Source of the DNA: Zygnema cylindricum
Taxonomy: Eukaryota > Streptophyta > Zygnematophyceae > Zygnematales > Zygnemataceae
Reading direction: 5' to 3'
Assembly: GCA_037447655.1 (NCBI GenBank)
Contig: JBBHKE010001241.1
Location: 1-45,974, forward strand
Length of the DNA stretch: 45,974 nucleotides
Shown here: positions 1 to 11,505 of the stretch, piece by piece
Numbering within the stretch: the stretch's first letter is position 1
Layout of the letters: the number at the start of each line of letters is the position of its first letter
Program-made: the position numbers and the translations under genes
The notes under the pieces: model-generated
What the model was told of the DNA's origin: nothing
Databases searched by the model: none
The model's input: the letters and a program-made list of their open reading frames with translations, nothing else

Positions 1-45
1 ACGTGTCTTCCTCCAAAAACCTCGTGACGTGGCGAGGAAGCAGCC

Positions 46-913
46 ATGGTGACTATCAAAATCCTAATGACCACGACACTGCTTTTTATTCTCCACGTGG
101 CACCCTCATACGGGAGTAACCATGGCAGCACGAGACAGTAAGTTCCACAGCTCTCTGCTCAACCGTTCCCCGCCACTTGGATCTTCGTGTCTACCTTCGC
201 ACGTGTAAAATATCGCTCTCATTGGCTCCGTGCGGCTTCTGACGTCATTCATCGCTGCTGCAGAGAGGTCGCTGCAGGCGGTGAAGGCGGCCGTCAAGAA
301 CAAGTGGCGATTTCCGGAGATCAAATGTGATGGATTCGATTTCGGTTGCGGTAAAGCCGGTCGCGTGATTTATATGTGAGTGATTATTGTTGCTTCGTGC
401 ACTCTCTGTTGCTTTCAATGCCTTTCAATGCAAACAGAGTTTCGCACTAATCATCGCACTTAATTTTTACTCCAGCTGTTTACACTCTGCTGCGATCAAT
501 CCGCACTAAAAATCTAATAATAATTAATAAAAAATAATAACTAATAATAATTATTATTCTTTTTTGATTTTTTATTAATTTTCCGTAGGCCTCATAAATT
601 CTCTGCTGCAATAAAATCCACAATGTCGCACTAAAAAATGTCGCTTAATTAAATTCCGTATGCCTTTTAAATTCTCTGCTGCAGTGAAACCTACACTGAA
701 AATCGCTTGTTCACACGCGGCCTGGATTTCCTGCTGAGATGCTCTTTGCCATGCTTGGGCGCTGTCGAGGCTTGCAACAGGGAGGGAGGGAGGGCGGAGA
801 ATGAAGGAACTCATTCAATGTCTGATGGGAGGGGGGTGCAGAGATATAGGGTACTTGTACCTGGGGGGCACACTTGCGCCGGAGATTGGCAACCTCACAC
901 GATTGACTTATTT
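46..913 (+). CDS. LRR receptor-like protein, first three exons (5' end of a gene, rest not found)
   Basis: Exon 1 (46-137) starts at an ATG in good context (cagccATGG). It encodes a hydrophobic signal peptide (MVTIKILMTTTLLFILHVAP) and ends at donor GTAAGT. Exon 2 (268-375) encodes an LRR N-terminal cap-like stretch (LQAVKAAVKNKW, then two Cys, then GRVIYI) and ends at GTGAGT. Exon 3 (842-913) is exactly 72 nt and encodes YLGGTLAPEIGNLTRLTYL, a textbook extracellular plant LRR, and ends at GTGAGT. All junctions are phase 2, as in plant LRR genes. The acceptor of exon 2 (AG at 266-267) was chosen because it alone keeps the frame open. About 90 residues are visible. No further LRR exon was found, and a copia LTR begins 224 bp after exon 3, so the gene either has an enormous intron or is broken. 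It could be an LRR receptor kinase or an LRR receptor-like protein. Confidence 0.72.
576..694. repeat. Two-copy tandem repeat in LRR intron 2
   Basis: Two diverged copies about 73 bp apart share the block ttccgta-gcct...aaattctctgctgca (near 580-612 and 653-684). They lie in the intron between LRR exons 2 and 3, which is otherwise AT-rich with a (TAA)-like stretch at 515-565. Confidence 0.6.
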
Positions 914-1136
914 GTGAGTTGCCTTCCCTCTCTCCCTACGGCCCTCTATCCTCCATGCCATAAAGTGGCGGACTGACCAGGATTTGATCCTGGCTTTACA
1001 AAGTATTGCTAGCACTTCGAGCACTCCGAGCCGTCGTTCGTATCCAGTTGTTGTACAAGATTCCGATACCAGCATGGAGTGTGATTCATTAATGAACTTC
1101 TTCTGCACATACTAAACCATTTAACGTAATAAAACC

Positions 1137-1835
1137 TAACTAGCGCACATGGAGAAGATAGAAGGGAATATACTTACGAGAAATCTGGCGCGCTGTATAA
1201 TATGACGGACGCCAAAGGAAAAAACACTATGATCGGACGGCCCGGACGGCCCGCCTCGTCGTCGACAGACCAGAATGGTTATTTTGGCAGCTTACGCCAT
1301 AAGAGCCACAAATTGACACGTGGCAACACCTCATTGGATGCCGGAAAAGAGGGAGACAAAACGATGGCGTCGGACTAGGATGACATCCTACCTCCTCTTT
1401 AGTGGTGCAGTACCGCCGTTGTACAACTACCGTACAAATTTTGTGGCGGCTAGTAAATATTTCTGCATAGTTTCGCTGTATTTTACAGTCCTCCCATTGG
1501 CTCAGGTTTTAGTAGTTACGCTATGTGAGTGAGTAGTCTAAGAGTTAAAGTTATTAGGATGCTTGTTGGAGCCCTCTCTCTAAAAAGCCATCTGTATGTA
1601 TGTATCTGATGTCGTTGAACAACCATAACTTACTACTCAGGGGAGGAAATTTGGCGATGTTTTTGCGTTCATCTCACGGGAGTCTTGTCCTCACAAAGCT
1701 AAGGCTGGTCAAAGTTTTTGCCTACCTGGGTGGCATATATACCTTGATGAACTATAATGGGTCAAGGTTATTGTAGATGCTTGGTTTAAGCTATACATTA
1801 TGTGGGACTATAGATTCCACAAAATTTTAGCTTAT
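1137..1835 (+). repeat. 5' LTR of copia element A
   Basis: It aligns along its length with 9409-10098. Shared blocks include gaagggaatatacttacg, aatatgacggacgccaaagg, gacacgtggca, gcggctagtaaatattt and gtggcatatataccttgatg. Insertions, deletions and many substitutions separate the two LTRs, so the insertion is old. Confidence 0.75.
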
Positions 1836-2790
1836 GGGCCCACCCTCTAGAGTACCCATGTTTGATGGTACATGATATGTTTACTGGAAAGTAATGATGG
1901 ATGGGGCACTATTTGAGAAACACTTTTGGGGGGTGGTATCCGATGATATTCCATGTCCTCTCCGACTACCACCTGGTTTTGGCGAGGTCACATTTTCTGG
2001 GGCACCACGATCCTTTGTGAGAATGGTCGGCCTAGTGGAGGAGGTTACGAAAAATAAAAGGTCGACAAAGACAAATCCGGTGATAGCTTAAGCATCTGGA
2101 GCTTTTGTGGAGATGAAAATCTTTATACAAATTATAGACCTTTGGCCGTCCGATTAAAAAATCTTTAAATAGGCCGACTTTCTATTAGTGTGCATCCCTA
2201 ATCGGCGTGTCCCTTGACCGACATCACCAAACTGGTGACTTTGTCGCTCGGCCCACGTAGCTTTGACCCTCGACATACGTTGGCAAAAGGGTAGCTTTGT
2301 CTCTCTACTAACGTCAGCAAACGGATAACTTTAAAAGCACTCCCTCTGGAATCATTTTTGACCGTCATATCTTGGGTGCTTGATCCTGTCAATGAATTAA
2401 GATAAAGCCGCCACGCGCCCTTATGAGTTTCAAGCTGTCTATCATTCGTCGTGACCGTTCGATTATAGAATGCTGGCACTTTAGAAGCTAGCCGTCATTT
2501 TTAGCAAGTGCGATTTCGTGTCGTTAAATTTTTTGCTCAATTTTTCGTCAATTTTTGTGTTGATTTGGGTCGCGTCTACAAATATCCGTACGGACGACTT
2601 AAATAGTACAATTGTACTACGATTTTTTGATAAACAAGACGCGGTTCATGCGCGTATAACGGGCCATAAAAAACGGGCATTATAAAAGGGCATGATAAAC
2701 GGGCATAATAAAAAAGCATGATCAAACAAGGCACGGTCCATGCGCGTTTAACGTGCATTGATTTATTAGTTAAAGCAAACGAACCTCTGT
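1836..2790 (+). other. Leader region of element A with a dispersed repeat near its end
   Basis: No convincing coding sequence was seen at 1836-2630. The open frame at 1894-2091 resembles nothing I know. At 2634-2790 there are short near-tandem copies of 'gggcat(g/a)ata' followed by ggcacggtccatgcgcg. The same arrangement recurs at 31500-31600, so this part is a dispersed repeat, not gag. Confidence 0.5.
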
Positions 2791-5156
2791 TGTGGAGGTA
2801 CAAAAACGAGGTGGTCAAACACTTCATCCTTCGGAGTATAATTAAGGCTATCACACTCAAGTACTTTGAGGTGGATTTTGCCGCCGACATTTGCAGTGCT
2901 TTGAAGAGCACTTACAAGAGTTGTTTAATTCAAGAGCAACAGCTGATTGATCAAAAAATCACTACCTATCGGAATAAAAAGGGATATATGAGAGAATACT
3001 GTAATGATGTGACAATATTGTTTGTTGAATGAACTAGTGAAAAAAGTCCTCAAACAGAAAAAAAAAAACAGACAATGCATTAATCATGAAACTTCGTATG
3101 GAGTTTGAAAACATTCTTAACTGGTTAAAAGATCTAGGAGATGCTATTTGAAAGTGGGAAAAAAAAGTGGGGATGATCTTAGAAAGTGAGAACATTGTGG
3201 AGCTAAGGAAGATAGTTCAAGTGAACAATCTTTAGCACCCGGAACTGATTGGAGAAAGCATGGTGATCGCCCTTTTGGAAACGATAACAAAAATTTATGT
3301 GGGAAAAAAAAAGAGGGACGGGGTCCCGACAAAAAAATGGAGGAGACCTCCGAAAAGAGTTTTGAAAGAAGTCGGGACACTACATGGCAGATTGCAACAG
3401 GCTTGTAGCTCTAAGGATCAACAAAAGGCAAGGTAATGTGAGCCAAAGGGAGAAACAAAGGCTTTCTTATAGAAGTTCACGGAGATGAGGATGAGGAGTC
3501 AGCTTGGGAGAACGAAGAGTCGAAAGATTTTTTTCTGAATTAGAAGTTGGATGACAAGTGTGTGGATATTATGAGAAAATAAAGATGTGCTTTTGGAGGA
3601 ATCCGAAAGAAACTTGAAAAAAGATGGATTATCGACTACGAAGCTTCAATGCATATGTGCCGAAAAAAAAAGTTATTTACAAAACTCAAGAAAATCTCTT
3701 CAGTTGAGATTGAGGTAGGGAGTTGGATGATAGTAACAACTAGCTTAGTAGGGTCAACTGATCTTACAGTGTTAGTGGATGGAAAAGCATCAATTGTAAC
3801 CTTGTTGGCTGTGTTGTATATCCGAAAGTAGTTGAGCATAAATCAGATTTTAACTGTTGTATTGGATGACAAGGATTTTGACAATAATACTAGCAAAAGA
3901 ATTATGATAGTTACCTTCAAAGATGAGATCTACTTCATAGCTGAAAAAAGCATGCAAGGGATGTTTTGTATTGTTTGTAGTAATGGCAAGCAATGAATTT
4001 TGTATACCTCTGTTAATGATGTACTGTAATGGCATAAGAGATTGCGACATGTTCTTGTAGACATGCTAAGAAAAATGAGTTATAAGGCAAATTTAGAGGG
4101 AATTAAGCTTGGGGGTGAAATAGGAATAGATGATTGTAGTGGATGTGCAAAAGGAAAGTTACACAAGTTATTATTCCTAAAAAATGCCAACTTTAGAGGG
4201 GAAAAAACAATGGATCTGGTTGTGGTACATACTAATGTCTAGGTGTCACCTAGAGTCCGAGTCCTATTTTCTGGCTGACAAAGGTAAATGCCAACTATTA
4301 CAAATGATTGGGTCGGGTATGCTCGAGTAAATTTTATAAAAACTATGTGTAAAGAATTTTCAATTTTCAAAGAATATAAAGCATAGAGCGAGAAGCTCTA
4401 TGTGGCACCTATTAAGATAATTAAGACTAATAATGAGGGGGATTACACTGCAAACAAGTTTAAAGAGTTTTTTGAAAGAAGAGGGTACCCAACACCAAAA
4501 AACTGTACCTTATTGCCTAGAGCAGAATGGAATACTTGGGAGACTAAGCACAATAATAAGAGAAAGTGTTAGGTGCATGCTAAGTGATATGATAATTGGT
4601 TATCAATTTTGGGTCGAGGCTATGAACAGTGCCAACTATCTAAAAAATTCAGTCTTTACAACAGTAGTGGAAGATGTAGCTTCCTATGAAAGGTGGACAG
4701 GGAAGAAACCAAACGTGTGACACTTTGAAGTCTTTAAAAGTCAAGTATATAATTTAAATAATGACAAGCGTGTTTGGAAAATGGAAAGAAAAGAAGTCCA
4801 TGTTATCTGGTTCGGTATTCACATGATGTAAAAGGGTATAAATTATATGATATGAAATAAAAGGATGTGATTTTAGTAAAGCACCTTGTTGCAATGGAGG
4901 ATGGGAAATCCGTAGGTCCCTTCAAGTTCAACAAGGTAGTGAAGATCAAAATGATATTGGACGACAATTCTGAAATAGAATCACATGATCTGAGATTGGA
5001 AACAATTGAAAGAACAAAAGGAGAAGAAGAGAAAAAATAGCACCCGGAAGTGGAACTTTTAGCTTGATCCGAACTCTTGTTAAACACAGAGGAGACATCC
5101 TTGAAAGACGTGAGACCAGAAAAGAATACGAGGAAGAGCAAAAACTAAGGGGAAAG
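2790..5156 (+). pseudogene. Element A gag end, protease, pre-integrase and integrase remnants
   Basis: A possible gag piece lies at about 2790-3032. A half zinc knuckle (GHYMADC) reads at 3372-3394. At 3625 the copia protease signature reads WIIDYEAS where WIxDSGAS is expected, so the catalytic Gly is lost. It continues to a VLYIRK block at 3831. A pre-integrase HHCC remnant follows (HKRLRH near 4035, then CSGCAKGK near 4135-4158). The integrase core end at 4433-4720 keeps a diverged C-terminal half (EQNGILGRLSTIIRESV; family norm is NGVAERxNRT). Several in-frame stops occur (for example at 3829, 4240 and 4718). The last part before 5157 is the charged linker typical between integrase and RT. 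Confidence 0.72.
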
Positions 5157-6640
5157 TTTTGTTCTTTGGTCTAAGATTGACCTCAAAAGCCACCCAAACT
5201 ATCACTCAAAAAGCCAAGCTGAGCAAAGCTAGGCCAATCATTTAGAATGCATCCTCCAAATGCATACACAAATGCAACAAAATGCATACACAGATGCTTC
5301 AAACAAGCGTGCACAGACGCAAAAAAATGTATACACAAATGCATTAACAACTAGGGTTTCATGCAGTAAATTTTAAGAAAGCTTTATCATCAATAAAACC
5401 GTAGGACAAATGCATAAACAATAAATAACAAACAATTATATTAATAGAATATGTATATAATAAGAATATATTCAATCTCACATGAAAAAAAAATAATAAA
5501 AGTGTAATGAAATAATAAAAACAAATCTTAAGTGCATGACCTAATCGACAACCCTAAAATAATACATCTTTGGTCCCTTGTTTTTTAAACAAGCATTGAA
5601 GATTTTCACTAACAAAACTCATAGCTATATATACATTTGTGAGCTGTCAACAAATCACTAACTGTCAAAATATCCAACATAAATCACGTTACTGTCATTA
5701 AGCCCTATTTGACCATAATAACCTCACAGGAGAATAAACTAATCGTAAGTGCACACCAAAAAGTCAACCAATCGTAAGCGTACACTTGTCTGCAAGTACG
5801 ATACTAAATACATATAAATTGAACTGTCGAAAGCCTAATTGATCATGTAAATACAAACTGAATTAATCATCATTAATTTACTAATACGCATAAGAGAATA
5901 CATTGTTGTTTCAAATATTTACAATGACACAAAATCTCACAAAATCGTATGCTGAGTTATGCTAAGTCACTCAACAAGACTTTTCGAATTTCGTCAAAGA
6001 ATCCGAGACGTCTAAAAATAGACATCATGTGATTGACGCATCCACAAAATCCGGCCGCTAAGTGACAGCTTAATCACTTGTAGACAAATCCACGTAATGA
6101 ACTGATATTGTATACGTACGGTCCACTCGATAATACATCCTCAAAATATCGGCGAACGCCGTCCGCCCTCCAAATGTAACACGAACTACTTGCCGAAATG
6201 AAATCACACCCTCCAAATCTTCTCATACCAAAACCGCATACATCTCTATAAATATTGCTTGACAAAATTAGAGTTCATCTATCAAATAAGATGCTCTGTA
6301 CCGGCGGCGTCCCTTTTAAAAAATGCATTTGGCATTATGTTTTGTTCATGCGACGTACCATTTCAACCTCTTCAAATATTTTTCATCGGATTGGTTCGCG
6401 ATCCGTCGTCCATTTCTCCAACGCATTCCATAAGTTACGTGCGTTCGTTCGCCCCACTTTCATTTGACTCCGTACATTCCAAAATATTTTGTACCATTAC
6501 TCCCCCATTTTGTAATTCCATTTGAACCTCCATATTACATGTAGTCAGTACTTACGCGTTAAAATTGCGACAAGTACGTAAGAAACGTCGCGTACGCATA
6601 AAATATTGCGTACGCACAAAACTACTTTTCAAAAAAAACA
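5157..6640 (+). repeat. Solo LTR, family L, copy 1 (inside element A)
   Basis: This 1484-bp element begins with tttTGTTCTTTGGTCT and ends with AAAACA. It is homologous end to end with 7674-9114 and 34068-35544. Flanking five-mers are gaaag (5152-5156) and aaaag (6641-6645), a one-mismatch target duplication. It lies exactly between the integrase and RT parts of element A. The short open frames inside (for example 6074-6525) are not conserved in the other copies. Confidence 0.78.
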
Positions 6641-6719
6641 AAAAGTACCTGATAATGTCCTCTATACTCGGCTCAGGGTTTAAACGAGGAAGGAAAATGA
6701 GTAAAAGGCTACTATAAAA

Positions 6720-7673
6720 ACGGGTAAATAATCAACTCACAAAAGTGTCACATTTAGATAAGCATCAAACCTATCGAGAGGCTATCAACAGTAAAGAGTG
6801 GGAGAGATGGACAACTACAATAAATGATGGAATGAATTCAATTATGGAGGCTAAAACTTAGGAGTTGGTAGATTACCTTCTTTACAACAAACCAGTTAGA
6901 TAAAAACGAGTTTTTAAGTTAAAATTGAATCTTGATAACTGTATTGAAAGGTTCAAAGCTCAGCAAGTTGCAAAAGGGTACACACAGTTAGAGGGAATAG
7001 ACTATGAGGAAACCTTTGCACCGGTGGTGAGATTTTCATCGGTCAGAATGTTTCTAAGTTTGGCCGCAGCTGAAAACACAGATGTACACCAATGGATATC
7101 GAACCGCCTTTCTCCACATAGAATTGGAAGATGAGACCTTCATGAAGCAACCCGAAGGGTTGTGAAAAAAAGAGGAGAATTACATTTGCAGATTAATCAA
7201 GTCCTTGTATGGATTGAAACAGGCGCCTCGACAATGGAACATCAAGTTGGATGTGTTCCTTACCAAGCTGGGGTTCATTGAAATCAGCTCGGACCACTCT
7301 ATTTAAATGTTTGAGGATGTATACAGAGTCATTTATATTGCAAATTTTTTGGATGGTGTGTTTATGTTGAGTAAGTCTTTGGAAATGATCACAAAACTAA
7401 AGAAAGATCTCAGAAGTCAATTTAACCTAGAGGACTTAGGGAAGGCAAAGTACATATTGGAAATTCAAATGGGAAGAAAGAGAGGAAAAAAAATACTCAG
7501 ATTAACAAAAAAAGAAGCGATAGGTAATACGCTTAAGCGATTCTCAATGGAGAAGGCAAATGGATGTACAACTCCTATAGAGTTGAAAAGAGTAAATGAA
7601 ATTAACATTGAGGGAGGAGTGATTACTCTGAATTATGAGATAAGTGAGGAAAAACGAGAGTTTATGGAAAGAT
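6720..7673 (+). pseudogene. Element A reverse transcriptase remnant
   Basis: The RT start is recognisable at about 6770-6900 (YREAINSKEWERW, then NDGMNSIMEA), with a TAG and a TAA inside. At 6925-7100 it reads QVAKGYTQLEGIDYEETFAP followed by VVRFSSVRMFLSLAAA, a classic copia RT block. At 7307-7673 the C-terminal RT part reads LEDLGKAKYILEIQMGR. Frameshifts separate the pieces and the YVDD-like motif has become YIANFLDG. It is cut by solo LTR copy 2 at 7674. Confidence 0.82.
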
Positions 7674-9114
7674 TGTTGTTCTTTGGTCTGAAAAAGACCG
7701 CAGAAGCCACCCAAACTATCACCCAAAAAGCTAAGCAAAGCTAAGCGAATGAACTATCATGTTAAAACGCATCCTCCAAATGACACACATGCTTTCACAG
7801 ATGTAACAAACAACAATTAGGGTTGTATAAAAATCACAACAAACCCTAATGCGTGCACACAGATGCATCAAACAAGCGTGCACAGACACAAAAAAATGCA
7901 TACACAGATGCATTAAACAACTAGGTTATCATAAAAATCACAATAAACCTAAGATAAATGCATAAATAACGCATAACTAACAAGTATATAGTTAACATAT
8001 ATAAATAATAATAAAATAATTCATCACACAAACAAAATTAAAATCAGATAATAAATGCATCATTTAAATGCATGACCTAATCAACAACCTTAAATTACTA
8101 CATCTTTGGTCTCTACTTTTCTAACCAGCATTGATGATTAATTCCTAACAAAGCTCATTCCTAAATATACACTTATGAGATGTCAACAAATCGCTGAGAT
8201 GTTAACAAATCGCTGTGCGTCAGAATAACCAATGTAAATTACGTAACTGTCACTAAATCCTATTTAAGCATAATAGTCTACAACTAAGAGTAAACTAGCC
8301 GTAAATGTACACTTGAGAGTCAATCAATCGTAATCGTACACTTGTCTCCAAGTTCGAACTAAACACACACAAATTACACTGTCTACACCATAAATGATAA
8401 CGTAAAATGGAACTATTATAATCAACACTAAATCTTTAATTTTCATAAAACAAAACAATGTTGTTTCAAATGTTTACATTGACTCCTCCACACAATCCGT
8501 GTCATAAGTGACAACTTGTTTAGTCACTTGCCGATAAGTCCATGCAGCAAGCCAACATCACATACCTACGGCCTTTTTGATAATACATCCAAAAAAACAG
8601 TGTGAACCCTCAAAAATATGGGCGGACGCCGTCCGTCCTCCAAATGTACCACGAACCACTTGGTGAAATGAAATCTTACCTTCCAAATCCTTTTCGTACC
8701 GAAACCGCGTTCTTTGCAATAAATGCAGCTTATCACATAAAAAGTACAAGTCAATTGCGATAAATGCTGCCTGTTGCAAATAAAGTTTACTTGTCTAAAT
8801 AAGACGCCTTGTATTGGCGGCGTCTTATTTTAGTTAAATCCGCCCTGTCGCATTATGTTTCGTACGTGCGGCGTACCATTTCAGCCTCTTAGAATATTTC
8901 ACACCGGATCGCTTTGCTGTCTGCCGTCTATTTCCTAGCGCATTCTGCGCCACTCAATTTGTTCCTTAAGTCTTTATAATTTCACTCGTACACTTACTCC
9001 CCCAATCCACAAATTTGTTCAAACCTCCACTGTACACCTGGTGAGACATACGCACTAAAAACTGCGTACACATGTAACGTCGCGTACGCAAGAAACTAAC
9101 TTTTCAAAACAACA
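7674..9114 (+). repeat. Solo LTR, family L, copy 2 (inside element A)
   Basis: This 1441-bp copy begins TGTTGTTCTTTGG and ends AAAACAACA, perfect inverted termini. Flanking five-mers are aagat (7669-7673) and aaggt (9115-9119). It interrupts the RT/RNase H boundary of element A. The right flank additionally repeats about 19 bp of the left flank (see findings). Confidence 0.78.
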
Positions 9115-9136
9115 AAGGTTTGTCGAGTGAGGAAGA

Positions 9137-9330
9137 GAGAGAGAGTTTATGGAAAGATTTCCTTACATGCAGATTGTAAGTAGTGTGATTTATTTCACGG
9201 ACATAGATGCAGCGATTGGGGTCTTGTGTAGGAGTCTTAATAACAATTAAAAGAGAGAATGTAAAACAATTAAGAGGGTAATGAGGTTTTTGATTGGGAC
9301 TCGAGATTTATGGTTGCATGTGGGATGGTG
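9137..9330 (+). pseudogene. Element A RT-RNase H junction remnant
   Basis: Reading resumes with MERFPYMQIVSSVIYF and AAIGVLCRSLNNN, then KRVMRFLIGTRDLWLHVG. This matches the copia block between RT and RNase H (PYASAVGSLMY...RYLKGT type). It continues the sequence broken off at 7673. A stop follows SLNNN. The rest of RNase H is not visible before the 3' LTR. Confidence 0.75.
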
Positions 9331-9408
9331 TAATACTAACATTACCACTTAGGGTGATATTGAAATCACCACTTGAAGTGATATGACATCACCACTTGGA
9401 ATGAAATG

Positions 9409-10098
9409 TAACTAGCGCATATGGAGCAGATGGAAGGGAATATACTTACGGGAAATCTGACGCGTCGTATAATATGACGGACGCCAAAGGAAGACACATT
9501 ATAATCGGTCGACCCGCGTGAGCACCGATGTACCGAAATGGTTCTTTTGGTGACTTACGGCAAAAAAACCACAAATTGACACGTGGCAGTGCCTCATTGG
9601 ATGTCGAAAAAAAAGGAGACAAAATCATGGAGTCGAACTTGGATGATACCTCATCTTTATTTGTGACTTACCCGCGTATAGCTGTTGTACAAATTATGTG
9701 GCGGCTAGTAAATATTTGTACATAGTTTTGCTGTATTTCACGGTCCTCCCATTGGCTGAAGGTTTAGTAGATAGGCTATGTGAGTAGGAAGTTTAAGAAT
9801 TTTTAGGATGTTCTGTGAAGCCCTCTCTCCCAAAGGCCATCTCTATAAATCTGCTATCTTTGAACAGCCATAACATACTACTTAGAGGGAGCAAATTTGG
9901 TGATTCTATTTCGTGATTTTTTTTGCGTAAAACTCATGGGAGTCTAATCTTTGCAAGGTTGAGGCTGGTCACAGTTTTTGCCTGCCAGGGTGGCATATAT
10001 ACCTTGATGAACTATAGTGGGTCAGGGTTATCCTAGAGGCTTAGTTTAAGCTGCATATTCTGTGGGACTATGGAGTCAACAAAATTTCACTGTTATGG
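9409..10098 (+). repeat. 3' LTR of copia element A
   Basis: It is homologous to 1137-1835 from taactagcgcatatgg to tgtgggactatgg. No polypurine tract is readable just upstream, which fits the degenerate state. Confidence 0.75.
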
Positions 10099-11505
10099 TC
10101 CTTAAGATAGAGGGAGATAGAGGAAATGGCGTGTGAAGGCGAGGGTATTTTTTTTTTCAGCTTTTGTGTATGTTCTTATAAATTTATTATTGCAGACTTT
10201 GCTTTAATGACATTTTCATTATCAAAAGAAAAAAAGAGACGAGATGATGTGGTGGATTTTTCAAAAGTTCTCTCGAGATACTTATCCTCAAATGTGAACA
10301 TCTCTTTCTCCTCTCTCCTTTTTTCCCGTTTTTTTCTTTTTGCATGGTTTTTGAATTATCACTTAAATTTTAGGGTCCTAAAACTGATTCTTTGGACCTA
10401 CGTTTCGGTTGTTATGTTGCTGGTTTCGAGAAACTTATTTTTTTTTCATCTTATAATCAAAATTTACTAGTACCATGATATATTTCTTGAATATTTTATT
10501 TCCCCAAATTCCAAAATTTTCCAACAACCTATTTCGACCATCTACGTTTCCTTATTTTTTCAATTGACTTAAGAAAAACCAACATTTTGGATCCAAATTT
10601 TTTTCTAATATATTTTGCCAATCCTTACATAAATGAGTGTGAGATTTAACCGTTCGATCATTTAATTAACAGATTTATTTCAATCAGTCAAACCTACCGA
10701 ACTTCCTCATTTTTCGTAGATTGTCAATTTTTTGAATTTATCCTTCAAAACAAAAAAGAGAAAAGGGAAACCGAAATTAAACCTTTCCAAAAAATATTTT
10801 ATAATTTCATCCCAAAACATTTGGGCATTTTCATGATTTTTTCAAAAATGATAATTTGTTTGAAATTTTATTCGCATTTAGAAATGCCATACAGTTTTTT
10901 ATATGGGTTTATGGCATTTATGAGGGACTCATCTCAAGTGTAAGGGGTGAAAGAGAAAGGAGGGGGAAAAAAGAGGGAAAAAATAGGCATGTATACCAAA
11001 TTTCAAGATGGTTCAACGGATCATTCCATACTTAATTTTATTCTACGTTGGTGTCACACTTTTAAATAGATCGAGCAGGCAGAAGGAAAGCAAGACGTAG
11101 AAGCTTAAAAATTTAAAGAGATCTCCTATTGTAATTAGGGCAAAGTTATTTTCAATTCAACTTTTGTTAAAGTGAATGAAGGTCTAATATATGATAAACT
11201 CTTGCTATAAATATTATATATATTTATAAAATAAAAAATGGAAGGATTTACATTTTGGGCGTTAAAATTCAAAAAGACTTACAAATATTTGAGGGATTTC
11301 ATTTGACCAATGGATGTTGGAATGCTTCCACTCAACTGGTTGCCATCTAAATCTCTATAGCAACAGACAAAATCCCCCTCACCAACATCCCATTCCCCCC
11401 AAAATGCCATCTATTAAGCATGATTCGGAAGTTAAAACATCACAACAACATTAAATATAAATCCTTATTAAAAAATTCCAGTATTCATACAACATCACAC
11501 TTTTT
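10099..11505. other. AT-rich non-coding stretch
   Basis: No exon, RNA gene or transposon end was recognised. The stretch 11260-11480 (gggcgttaaaattcaaaaag, then atgcttcc, then ctctatagc) is similar to 23620-23835, so it is part of a dispersed repeat that neighbours both large pyrimidine tracts. Confidence 0.5.

Larger units (their letters stand above)
1137..10098 (+). mobile_element. Degenerate Ty1/copia LTR retrotransposon (element A)
   Basis: Two direct repeats of about 700 bp (1137-1835 and 9409-10098) start with aactagcgca-atggag and end near tgtgggactat. Between them lie decayed gag zinc-knuckle, protease, integrase and reverse transcriptase fragments in the copia order (protease-integrase-RT-RNase H). 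Two later solo LTRs (5157-6640, 7674-9114) interrupt it. Removing them leaves about 4.65 kb internal, normal for copia. Stops and frameshifts are frequent, so it is dead. The outer boundaries are approximate because I found no clear target-site duplication or PBS. Confidence 0.8.

Noticed and set aside
2718-3032. 104-codon frame as a host gene
   Set aside because: Its start lies in a dispersed repeat also found near 31500-31600, and the rest is in the gag position of copia element A.
6074-6525. Overlapping short open frames
   Set aside because: They lie in a solo LTR and are not preserved in the two other copies of that LTR.
5157-9114. A complete LTR element with LTRs at 5157-6640 and 7674-9114
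   Set aside because: The sequence between them is RT of the surrounding element A, with no PBS. Each LTR has its own near-matching 5-bp flanks.
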